From Aurantimonas coralicida_A (GTDB lineage: Bacteria > Pseudomonadota > Alphaproteobacteria > Rhizobiales > Rhizobiaceae): 64,000 nucleotides of DNA. The translations under genes were made by a program, and so were the position numbers. The notes under the pieces were generated by a model. That model had not been told where the DNA came from. It saw only the letters and a list, made by a program, of their open reading frames with translations, and searched no databases. Below are positions 43,445-51,406 of the stretch, piece by piece. The stretch lies in assembly GCF_036016755.1 (NCBI RefSeq), contig NZ_JAYXIH010000004.1, positions 1 to 64,000 on the forward strand. The letters run 5' to 3'. The first letter of the stretch is position 1; each line of letters opens with the position of its first letter.

Positions 43445-44602
43445 CTACCGGGCCATCCGGCTGCGATCATCGCCGTTGCCAAGTGCCTCGATCATTCGTG
43501 CCGCATGGGCCGCGCCATCGAGATCGATCGACGGACGTTTGGCGCTCGGTCGCTCCAGAGTCTCGGCGATCGCCGCCGCCATCGTCGGCGGGGAGAGTTC
43601 GGACGTCTTGACCACTGATAAGAGCCCCATGTCCCGCATGCGTTCCGAGCGGTGCCATTGCTCGGTCTCCTCGCCCTCGTCATACGGGACCACCACGGCG
43701 GGCGCCTCAGCCCGCAGGAGATTCATCACCGTGTTGTAGCCGGCCTGCGAAATCGACAGGGCGCAGCCGTCGAGCAGTTCCTGGAAATTCGGCGCAAAGC
43801 GCGAGACGACGGTCCGCTCGTCCGCCCTCGCGGACAATTCCTCAAAGGCCACGGCGGGAAAGCGGGGCCCGGTGAAGAAGCGCCAGACCCGGTCGGCAAG
43901 CGGTGTCGACGGACGGGCTTCCATCGCCGCCCGCATCAAATCGCCGGCGGCCGCGCCGCCGCCGGCCGAGACGATCACCTCACCATTCGGCGCTCCGCGA
44001 ACCCGCTCGGCCGGCTCGGTCACATAGCCGGTGTAGCCAATGAGATCGGCGAGTTCCTCCGCATGCGGATAAGTCTCCTCGAAGGCGAAGAGCGACGGAT
44101 CGGAATGGACGAGCACGGCGTCGAGATGTGCGCGCGCAATCGCTGCGCCCTTGGCTGCCCGTTCGGGATGCTTGGTCGCGACCAGGATGTCCCGGACCGA
44201 GGTGACGCATTTGACCCGCGGCTTGTCGCGGGCGGCGCGTTCGAGCAGCGGCAGGAGTTCGAAACCGAAACGCCAGCGCCCGAAGGGATACATCTCCAGG
44301 AGGACGATATCGGGCTGGATTTCGTCATAAAGCTGCAACAGCGCGTCCCGCCGCGCCGCGCGCCAGGCATCGGTCACCGGCTCGCCGTCGGCGTCGTAGA
44401 GCACCTTGAAATCGGCGCCCTTGAGCTTGGTCGCAGGCAATTGCACGACATCGGCGCCAGCAAAGGGCATTTCGGGTACCGGCATGCCGCCGAGCGCGAC
44501 GGTCACCGCCATGCCGCGCTTGGCCATGGCGTCGGCGAGAAGTTCGCCGCGCCGCAGATGCCCGACGCCCAGAAGATGCTGCACGTGAAAGAGAACCCGC
44601 AT
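43445..44602 (-). CDS. GT28/MurG-like glycosyltransferase (A)
   Basis: A 385-aa GT-B protein starting MRVLFHVQHLLGVGHLRRGE. The glycine-rich N-terminal loop and the C-terminal donor site (ALSISQAGYNTVMNLLRAEA...VVVPYDEGEETEQWHRSERM) fit the glycosyltransferase 28 C-terminal class. A related GT is encoded at 45756-47009 with GLGHLRR and GGYNTFCEIL. The ATG at 44602 shares a base with the previous gene's stop (TGATG). It is last in a three-GT operon. Acceptor and donor unknown. Confidence 0.8.
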   Translation of the reverse strand: MRVLFHVQHLLGVGHLRRGELLADAMAKRGMAVTVALGGMPVPEMPFAGADVVQLPATKLKGADFKVLYDADGEPVTDAWRAARRDALLQLYDEIQPDIVLLEMYPFGRWRFGFELLPLLERAARDKPRVKCVTSVRDILVATKHPERAAKGAAIARAHLDAVLVHSDPSLFAFEETYPHAEELADLIGYTGYVTEPAERVRGAPNGEVIVSAGGGAAAGDLMRAAMEARPSTPLADRVWRFFTGPRFPAVAFEELSARADERTVVSRFAPNFQELLDGCALSISQAGYNTVMNLLRAEAPAVVVPYDEGEETEQWHRSERMRDMGLLSVVKTSELSPPTMAAAIAETLERPSAKRPSIDLDGAAHAARMIEALGNGDDRSRMAR

Positions 44603-45759
44603 CACATCATCTCTCGTTGGGGCACGGACCGGCTGCGGGCGAGCGTATCACCCAGCGCGCCGTCGAGCGCCTTCGACGCCACGACGAGGTCGTGGCGATC
44701 GAGGGTCCGCTTGCGCGCGGCGCGGCCCATTCGCTCTCGCACGGCTGGATCGAGCAGACGCCGAACGCCATCGGCGAAGGCCGGCGCATCGCCTTCCGGG
44801 ACAATGAAGCCGGTCACTCCGTCCTCGACGACGCTCGGAACGCCGCCGCTGCGGCCGGCGACAACGGGTACGCCCGCGGCCTGCGCCTCGAGAAAGGCCA
44901 TGCTCCAGGATTCCTTGATCGCCGGCCAGACATAGAGGTCGGCCGCGGCATAAAGGGCCGGCATCTCGGCCGCGTCTGCCGCGCCGTGAAAGGCGACACG
45001 GGAACCGAGCCCGGCGAAGGCCTCGCGCACCTGGTCCTCGGCCGGTCCCGCGCCGACGACAATGAGCTGCATCGCCGTGTCGCCGAGCACTTGCAGGGCC
45101 TTGGCGAGCAATCGGTACGAGGCGAGCTTCTGGTCCTCCCGCATCATCGCGACGGTGAGCAGCCAGGGACGGTCGCCGGCAAGGCCGTGGCGCGCAGCGA
45201 GCCGCGCCCGCGCGGCCTTCCGGTTCGCCGCGGCCTCCGCGTAGGGCCGGACATCGAGGAACGGGGCGAGGTCCAGATAGCGCGCCTCCGGCCGCATCCG
45301 GGGGACGACGCAAGGCCGGTCGGCCGGATTGAGACCGACGACGAGATCGGCCCGCGCGAGCGCCGCCAGGCTCGCTTCATACCCCCGATGCCAGGTCCCG
45401 CCCTTGCGCTTGTCCGCCACCGAGGCTTCGGCGACCGCATAGGGAATTCCCAGCGCCGCGACCACACGCGGCCCCAGCCAGTCCGGCGCCTTGTGATAGA
45501 GGTGATAGGTGAACCAGAGGTCGATCGGCGCGCGGCCATCGTTCCGGCGTATAATTCGGTCGCCGATCCGCCGTCCGATCCGCTCGATGCGGGCCTGCCG
45601 CACCGGGTCGCCGCGATCGTAGCTGCGGAAATTCGAGGGAACCACGACATCGTGTCCGGCTAGCCGCAGCGCCTCGACGAGGCCGCGCGCCACGGTGCGA
45701 TCCCCGGACGGATGCGAATCGCGCGGCGATTTCATCGGCGCATAGAATGCGATTCTCAT
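44602..45759 (-). CDS. Family 4-type glycosyltransferase (B)
   Basis: A 385-aa GT-B protein starting MRIAFYAPMKSPRDSHPSGD. The C-terminal donor domain has WLLTVAMMREDQKLASYRLLA, then AWPAIKESWSMAFLEAQAAGVPVVAGRSGGVPSVVEDGVTG in the usual EX7E region. It sits between two GT28-like genes, with ATGA and TGATG couplings on its two sides. ATG 45759 is preferred to the long upstream frame. It probably extends the same glycan as its neighbours. Confidence 0.8.
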   Translation of the reverse strand: MRIAFYAPMKSPRDSHPSGDRTVARGLVEALRLAGHDVVVPSNFRSYDRGDPVRQARIERIGRRIGDRIIRRNDGRAPIDLWFTYHLYHKAPDWLGPRVVAALGIPYAVAEASVADKRKGGTWHRGYEASLAALARADLVVGLNPADRPCVVPRMRPEARYLDLAPFLDVRPYAEAAANRKAARARLAARHGLAGDRPWLLTVAMMREDQKLASYRLLAKALQVLGDTAMQLIVVGAGPAEDQVREAFAGLGSRVAFHGAADAAEMPALYAAADLYVWPAIKESWSMAFLEAQAAGVPVVAGRSGGVPSVVEDGVTGFIVPEGDAPAFADGVRRLLDPAVRERMGRAARKRTLDRHDLVVASKALDGALGDTLARSRSVPQREMM

Positions 45760-47009
45760 GCCATCCCGGCCTTGGAGATCGGACGCAGGCTCGCACGCTT
45801 CCAGTCGTAGGCGTCCGTCTTCTTCGTTCGACCGGCGGCGATATACTCGTCCGCGCGCTCGCAAATGGTCTTCAGGCCGTCGAGAATGCCGGGAATCGCC
45901 GCGGATTTCGGCCCGGCCTGTCCCGGCAGCGCCCGGATGGCGTCCGCCATCGCCGAGGCGTCGTCGAGGCGATCGTCGAGCAGCATCGTCAACAGGCCCA
46001 GATCCTCGGCCTGCGAGGCGCGGATATATTGCTCGAGTCGCGGCTGCCGGCGCGGCACGACGACGGCCGGTTTGTCGAAGGACAGGATCTCGCAGAAAGT
46101 GTTGTAGCCGCCCATGGCGACAACGCCTTCGGCCCGCTCGAACAGCGGCTCGATACTGGCCGCGAAGGTGATCACGTCGACGCTGTCGAGCTTCGCCGCC
46201 CGACGCTGGAAATCCGCCTGGAAGCCCGGCTCCATGAAGGGACCAAGAACGATCTTGGCGCGAACCCCGATCGCCGGGTCGCTCTCGTAGGCCCGCAGGA
46301 CCCAGTCGACCAGCATCGTCCCATCGCCGCCGCCGCCGGTGGTGACGAGGACATAGGGTCGCTCGCCGATCCGGATACGGTCGGGTAGCGCGCCCGACGG
46401 CTCGTCCGCCCTGTGCAGATAGCCGGTGAACACCGCCTTCTGGCGGACCCGTTCCGACACGCCGATGCCCTCCAGCGGATCGCAGATCTGCGGCAAACCA
46501 TAGACCCAGATGTCGTCGTAAAATTCCTCAAGCGCCGCGAAGGCGTCCTTGCGCTTCCATTCCTCGGCGAGACGCGAGGGCTCGTCCATGATGTCGCGCA
46601 ATCCAAGGACAAGGCGCGCGCCGGTGGTCTTCAGATGACGCAGCGAAGCCTCAACCTCGCCGCGCATGCCCAGCGGCTCCTTGTCCACCAGGAAGATGTC
46701 GGGGTCGAAAATCTCGGCCGTCTTCTTGATGACGGCGCTGCGAATCTCGGTCAGATCCTCGATCGACAGGCCCGGATTGGAGGGCGCGTAATTGTCCGCG
46801 CCGAGCTTGACGACCCCCGGCACGCGGATGAAATCCACCTGCGGCGGAAAGCTGAACGAGCCGACGACCGGGGAACCCGCGACGAGCAGGATGGCGATGT
46901 CCGGACGATGGGCGACCAGCGCCTGAGCGATGACGCGGCAGCGGCGCAGATGCCCCAGTCCATAAGTGTCGTGACTGTAGATGAGGACGCGCGGAGGCCG
47001 GGCTTTCAT
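45756..47009 (-). CDS. GT28/MurG-like glycosyltransferase (C)
   Basis: A 417-aa GT-B protein starting MKARPPRVLIYSHDTYGLGH. The N-terminal LRRCRVIAQAL and the C-terminal GVVAMGGYNTFCEILSFDKPAVVVPRRQPRLEQYIRA fit the GT28-like class. It resembles gene A of this operon. AGGAGTATTTC precedes ATG 47009. It is divergent from the second nucleotide cyclase, with 179 bp between the starts, so both may share control. Confidence 0.8.
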   Translation of the reverse strand: MKARPPRVLIYSHDTYGLGHLRRCRVIAQALVAHRPDIAILLVAGSPVVGSFSFPPQVDFIRVPGVVKLGADNYAPSNPGLSIEDLTEIRSAVIKKTAEIFDPDIFLVDKEPLGMRGEVEASLRHLKTTGARLVLGLRDIMDEPSRLAEEWKRKDAFAALEEFYDDIWVYGLPQICDPLEGIGVSERVRQKAVFTGYLHRADEPSGALPDRIRIGERPYVLVTTGGGGDGTMLVDWVLRAYESDPAIGVRAKIVLGPFMEPGFQADFQRRAAKLDSVDVITFAASIEPLFERAEGVVAMGGYNTFCEILSFDKPAVVVPRRQPRLEQYIRASQAEDLGLLTMLLDDRLDDASAMADAIRALPGQAGPKSAAIPGILDGLKTICERADEYIAAGRTKKTDAYDWKRASLRPISKAGMA

Positions 47010-47188
47010 GAAATACTCCTGGCGCTCGTGCCGTGCTCTCTGCACGCCACACTGGCGACTTTCCTTTTAGGGCGCAAGATCGCACTATCGGCGGTGCACC
47101 CAGTTACAATGCGGCGCTGCCCGATTGGGGCACAACCCGACATAGGAAGGCGGCAGACAGTTCACGAGCGGGCTGCTTCGATCGTAGT

Positions 47189-48541
47189 ATGAGCAAACGC
47201 GCCAAACTCGTTTCCCCCTTCGTCCGCCGCCGGTCCGCCGGCGCGATCCCTGACCGGGTGCAGGAGGTCGTCGCGGAGTTCGAGGCCGACAGCGAGCGCC
47301 TGATCGGTTGGGTGCAGTTCGGCATCGGCGTTTTCATCACGCTTCTCTATTTCATCTCTCCGCGTCCGAGCGACGCGTTGATGCAACAGCCGGTGCCGGT
47401 CAGTCTGGCGATTTATCTCGCCTTCACCGTGCTGCGCCTGTTCCTGTCCTATCGGATCCGGTTGCCTGGCTGGTTCCTGGTCGTGTCGATGCTGGTCGAC
47501 ATCGCGCTGCTGTACGGGCTGATCTGGTATTTTCATATCCAGTACGGCCAAAGCGCCGGCTTCTCCTTGCAGGCGCCGACGGTGATGTACGTCTTTATCT
47601 TCATCGCCATCCGCGCGTTGCGATTCGACCCAATCTGGGTGATCTCGATCGGCGCGATCGCCGCCCTCGGTTGGGTCGGCATGACGTTCTACGCCATACA
47701 CGCGGCGGGCATGCAGGCGATCACTCGCAGTTTCGTCGAGTATATCCAAAGCGATCGCATCCTGGTCGGCGCGGAAATCGACAAGATTGTCGCGATCCTC
47801 GTCCTGACCATCGTTCTCGCGCTGGCACTAACGCGCGCCAAGCGACTGCTCGCGGCGGCGGTGCTCGAGCATGTGGAACGCGAGGAAATCCGCCGCTTTC
47901 TTCCCGCCGACGTCGAGCGGGTCATCACCAAGTCGCCGGTGGCGGTGGTGGCGGGCGACGCCGAAGAACGGGACGCGGCGATCATCGTTCTCGATATTCG
48001 CGGCTTCACAAAATTTGTCGAGGCCAACGAACCGAAGCGGGTAGTGGAGACCCTCGTCGGTCTGCATGCGTTGATCGTTCCGATAATTCAGCGCCATGGC
48101 GGGATCGTCGACAAATATCTTGGCGACGGCCTGCTCGCGACCTTCGGCGCGACCTCGCCCTCGCAAACGGCGGCGGCCGACGCGCTGCGCGCCCTCGTCG
48201 AGATCATGGACGTTTCGCGGCAATGGTCGCGGGCCATGAGCGAAGAACACGGTGACGGTTCGCTGCGGGTCAACGGCGCGGCCACTGCCGGCCCGGTGGT
48301 CTTCGCCGCGCTCGGCGATGAGTTCCGGCTGGAATACACCGTCATCGGCGACGCCGTGAACCTCGCGGCGAAGCTGGAGAAACACAACAAGGTCGAGGCA
48401 ACGTCCGCCCTCACCACCCGATCGACCTACGATCTGGCACGCATTCAGGGCTTTTCCGCCGAAGAGCAGGCCACGCAACGCGGTGGTTGCCAGGTCGCGG
48501 GCGTCGAAAAGCCGACAGACCTCGTCGTCATCGCCGCCTGA
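47189..48541 (+). CDS. Membrane-bound class III adenylate cyclase
   Basis: A 450-aa protein. About six helices lie in residues ~45-215 (WVQFGIGVFITLLYFISP, FLVVSMLVDIALLYGLIWYF, IVAILVLTIVLALALTRA). The cyclase domain follows (~250-430) with intact residues: AIIVLDIRGFT (metal Asp), VDKYLGDGLLATFG (adenine-specifying Lys and second Asp) and GDAVNLAAKLEKH (transition-state Asn and basic partner). A cAMP-producing enzyme is the natural reading. It contrasts with the altered cyclase at 36053-37285. ATG 47189 is preferred over the long upstream frame. Confidence 0.85.
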   Translation: MSKRAKLVSPFVRRRSAGAIPDRVQEVVAEFEADSERLIGWVQFGIGVFITLLYFISPRPSDALMQQPVPVSLAIYLAFTVLRLFLSYRIRLPGWFLVVSMLVDIALLYGLIWYFHIQYGQSAGFSLQAPTVMYVFIFIAIRALRFDPIWVISIGAIAALGWVGMTFYAIHAAGMQAITRSFVEYIQSDRILVGAEIDKIVAILVLTIVLALALTRAKRLLAAAVLEHVEREEIRRFLPADVERVITKSPVAVVAGDAEERDAAIIVLDIRGFTKFVEANEPKRVVETLVGLHALIVPIIQRHGGIVDKYLGDGLLATFGATSPSQTAAADALRALVEIMDVSRQWSRAMSEEHGDGSLRVNGAATAGPVVFAALGDEFRLEYTVIGDAVNLAAKLEKHNKVEATSALTTRSTYDLARIQGFSAEEQATQRGGCQVAGVEKPTDLVVIAA

Positions 48542-48554
48542 ACGAGGCGCGCCG

Positions 48555-49406
48555 TCAGGGCAGCTTCTGATCGAGCAAGATCACCTCGGAATAGAGGTGA
48601 TCGACGTCGCGGCGCTCGAGGTCCGGCGAGCGGAACCAGCGCGGCAGGACGATCCGCTCGATAGTGCCCGGATCGTTCGCCGCCGCCATCCAGCGCGAAT
48701 CGACCGCCAGCACACCCCGCTCGCCGATCACGATCGTCTCAGCGACGGCTTGCGCGTTGGCCGACAGAAACGCCGGATCGCTGGCGTGCAAAATTTCGTG
48801 ATAGGCGATCGCGTCACCCTTCAGCTTGCGCTGCCAGACCAGCCAGACGCCGCCGACGATCGCCTGATGCAAATCGAAACCGGCATGACGGGCGAAGATC
48901 TCCCGTTGCGGCGGGGTGAGGCGAGAGTCGATCGCCGCGAGGTCACGGACACAGGGAAGCGGCGCGGCGCGCGGCTCCGCAAGCGGCCGGAACAGGCTGC
49001 GCGTATCGTCGAGAATGTCGAAACCCAGCGCGCGAATCTTCCGCCCCGTCGCCCGGCGCGCCGTCATCGTGTGATAGGTCACGTCCGGTTTTGCCATTCC
49101 GGCCTGAAGCAATGTGTCGCCGGTGCCTCCGCCGCGATAATCGGCAAGGAGATACCAGGAGGACAGGTCACAGAAGCGATGCCTTCGCCCGGCAATGTCC
49201 CGGTCGCTGTAGATGGTCGCCATGAAACCGACGACGACGCCGCGATCCTCGACCAGCCAGCCGCGCTCGACCCCGGCCGGTCGCCAGGGATAGTCGAGGA
49301 GCAGCCGCCAGCGCTCGGGCGGAATCTTCGCGTTCATATGGTCATGAAGAAGCCGTGCTGCCGCTTCGATATCGGCCTCGCCGGCTGGTCTGATGATGAC
49401 ACTCAT
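48555..49406 (-). CDS. GNAT-like acyltransferase-domain protein
   Basis: A 283-aa protein whose first ~150 residues resemble an acyl-CoA N-acyltransferase (IRPAGEADIEAAARLLHDHM, GWLVEDRGVVVGFMATIYSDR, SSWYLLADYRGGGTGDTLL as an approximate acetyl-CoA loop). The remainder (WFRSPDLERRDVDHLYSEV) is unlike standard GNATs. ATGA-coupled to the deacetylase-like gene upstream. A glycan- or lipid-modifying acyltransferase role would fit the neighbours, but no substrate can be named. Confidence 0.55.
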   Translation of the reverse strand: MSVIIRPAGEADIEAAARLLHDHMNAKIPPERWRLLLDYPWRPAGVERGWLVEDRGVVVGFMATIYSDRDIAGRRHRFCDLSSWYLLADYRGGGTGDTLLQAGMAKPDVTYHTMTARRATGRKIRALGFDILDDTRSLFRPLAEPRAAPLPCVRDLAAIDSRLTPPQREIFARHAGFDLHQAIVGGVWLVWQRKLKGDAIAYHEILHASDPAFLSANAQAVAETIVIGERGVLAVDSRWMAAANDPGTIERIVLPRWFRSPDLERRDVDHLYSEVILLDQKLP

Positions 49407-50191
49407 CGCGGCGGCGCTTTGACGCCGGGCGCGGCGTCGGCGAACAGCGCGCCGGCTTCGGTCCAGCGCACCGCCGGGTGCGCCGCCAGCAAACCCAGGA
49501 TCTCGTCGAGAAACGCCCAGGTCTCGGCATCATGGTCGAGATGATGGGTGAGGAGACCGAAGGGCTCGTCGGGATCGATCTGGCCGCAGCGGCGATCGGC
49601 CAGCCGCTCGGCGCAAAGCCGGAGCAGCTTGTCGCGCCCGGCGAAGCGCGCGCCGCCTTTCCACGTGAGAAGGTCGAGATGGGCATTGACCGCGAAGCTT
49701 CCCGCCCCTGCTGGGTTGGCCGAACGCGGGCCGAACACCGAGACTGCGACGAAGCCATGATCGGGGAGCGCCATCGCAATCGCCGGCTCGATGCGATTCC
49801 AGGGCGGCACCATGACCGGACAAAATCGCGACCCGAAAGCAGCGACCAGGCGCGCGCGGCCGACAGCGAGCTCGTCGAGGACGGCTGTTGCGGGCCGATC
49901 ACCGCCGCATTCGACCGCGCGCCGGCCCGCCGCAGCATGGTTTTCGTGAGAGAAGCCGTGCTGCAGGATGGTCACCAACGGGTCATCGATGGCCGGAACG
50001 AGCGCATCGGACATCGGCGCAGGGATTACCGCGAGGGCGAGCGGCGAGCGGTAGCGCCGTGCCGCGGCGACGAGGCGGGAGAGCGCGGGGGTCGGCTGCG
50101 TCGCATCGTCGTCACGCCACCACAGAGCCACCGTTCGGCCTTCGGCCACCCAATGGTCGAGTTCACGGAGAAGAGCGTCGGCACCTTGCAT
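49403..50191 (-). CDS. Polysaccharide deacetylase-like protein (paralogue B)
   Basis: A 262-aa protein very similar in layout to the one at 29691-30500: ALWWRDDDATQPTPALSRL, HGFSHENHAAAGRRAVECGG, VMVPPWNRI and LLTHHLDHDAETW are matched motif by motif. The Asp pair and His cluster of NodB-type deacetylases are visible. No signal peptide. It is first in a two-gene operon with the GNAT-like protein. The two paralogues bracket the whole glycan/cyclase locus at its two ends. Confidence 0.72.
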   Translation of the reverse strand: MQGADALLRELDHWVAEGRTVALWWRDDDATQPTPALSRLVAAARRYRSPLALAVIPAPMSDALVPAIDDPLVTILQHGFSHENHAAAGRRAVECGGDRPATAVLDELAVGRARLVAAFGSRFCPVMVPPWNRIEPAIAMALPDHGFVAVSVFGPRSANPAGAGSFAVNAHLDLLTWKGGARFAGRDKLLRLCAERLADRRCGQIDPDEPFGLLTHHLDHDAETWAFLDEILGLLAAHPAVRWTEAGALFADAAPGVKAPPR

Positions 50192-50261
50192 CGCCGACGC
50201 TTAGCGGGAACGCGGTTTGCGGGCAATCGGCCGGGTCGTCGGGTTCAGCACCGGGTCAGTG

Positions 50262-50438
50262 TCAGTATTTTTCTTCTTCTTCCGCGTCCTGTTCCTCGAT
50301 CGGGATGTCCTTGCCGATCAGGCGCTCACCATCCTTCTTGCCGCGAAAGGCATTGTCGGTCCGCTCCACGGCGTTGCCGAAAACGTCGCCATCGGTGCCG
50401 GTGGTCTGCGGCTCTTGGGTGTTTTTGGGATTCGGCAT
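50262..50438 (-). CDS. 58-aa acidic-tailed small protein
   Basis: ATG 50438 preceded by GGAGAG starts MPNPKNTQEPQTTGTDGDVF, with RTDNAFRGKKDGERLIGKDI later and the tail EEQDAEEEEKY. It is hydrophilic, probably disordered, with no signal peptide. The small size and clear ribosome site support a real gene. The gap to the deacetylase gene downstream is 70 bp. Function unknown. Confidence 0.65.
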   Translation of the reverse strand: MPNPKNTQEPQTTGTDGDVFGNAVERTDNAFRGKKDGERLIGKDIPIEEQDAEEEEKY

Positions 50439-50762
50439 CGTCGCTCTCCATGCTCAGGTGACAAGGAAACCGCGATATCGCCCCATCTGTTCCCTCTGGA
50501 ATCCCGATCGGCAGCGACGAGGCGGCTTTTGTGCAGGATGCTCATCACGACGAAAGCGCCCGGCCCCGAGAGGAGCGGACGCTCTGAACAACAGCTTGAT
50601 GCGGAGAAATCTGATTGCGGCTCGGGCGCCGCCGTACCATCGGGAGGGAGACATCCTGTTCCCCCTTCCCCCTCGTATCCCAACGGGCCCCTACTCCCGC
50701 CAACCCCGGACCTATGCGGCCGTCATGCAGTGGTGGCGCTCGGTCGTGCCGGCGCCATCTGA
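50439..50762. other. Gene-free stretch between the small protein and rlpA
   Basis: 324 bp lying upstream of the 58-aa gene and downstream of the RlpA gene, both minus strand. It contains an uneven GC-rich sequence and a CCCCCTTCCCCC run near 50663, but no frame with coding character. The promoter of the small gene must lie in its left part. I see nothing else. Confidence 0.5.
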
Positions 50763-51155
50763 TCAGATGATGTCGAGGCGGACCCGTGCGGTGCCGGACT
50801 GGATCATGCCGATCTTCGAGGCAGCGGCCTTGGACAGGTCGATCACGCGACCGCCGGCATAGGGGCCGCGATCATTGATACGAACGACGACGGACTTGCC
50901 GTTGCGCTGGTTCGTGACGCGGACCTTGGTGCCGAAAGGCAGCGTCTTGTGGGCCGCCGTCATCGAGTTCATGTTGAACTTTTCGCCGTTGGCGGTCGTG
51001 CGGCCGTGAAAGCGTTTGCCGTAATAGGAGGCCGCGCCCGAAGCGGCTTTATGGGCACCGTGCGCGGCGACCGGCGCGACACTGACAGTGTATCCGGTAA
51101 CCAGCGTGCTGGCGAAGAGTGCGGCGGCCAGCGCGGCTTGGGGCAGAAGCTTCAT
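50763..51155 (-). CDS. RlpA-like double-psi beta-barrel protein
   Basis: A 130-aa secreted protein: signal peptide of about 31 residues (AALAAALFASTLVTGYTVSVAPVAA), then the RlpA barrel with ASYYGKRFHGRTTANGEKFN, MTAAHKTLPFGTKVRVTN and VVRINDRGPYAGGRVIDLS. The Asp of NDRGP and the other barrel residues needed for lytic transglycosylase activity on denuded glycan are present. There is no SPOR domain, so it is the minimal alphaproteobacterial form. Monocistronic by spacing. Confidence 0.88.
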   Translation of the reverse strand: MKLLPQAALAAALFASTLVTGYTVSVAPVAAHGAHKAASGAASYYGKRFHGRTTANGEKFNMNSMTAAHKTLPFGTKVRVTNQRNGKSVVVRINDRGPYAGGRVIDLSKAAASKIGMIQSGTARVRLDII

Positions 51156-51406
51156 GACAAGTCCTAATATTGCGTTGCGACATTCGCGACGCCGGCCTTG
51201 TCGGTAATTGCTGTGACGAAAAATTGAACGGACCTTGGCAGCAATGGGGTCATTCCGTGATCATGGAACTTTTTTGGATTTGGCCGCAACCCCCGGTCAA
51301 ACCTGAGACAGCTCGGTGGATCGGCTTCATGAATGCGGCGGCGACAGCCCGAGCCGGCCACATTCGGCGCAGATTCCGCGCCTGAATCGCCACTGCGGTT
51401 CGCCTT

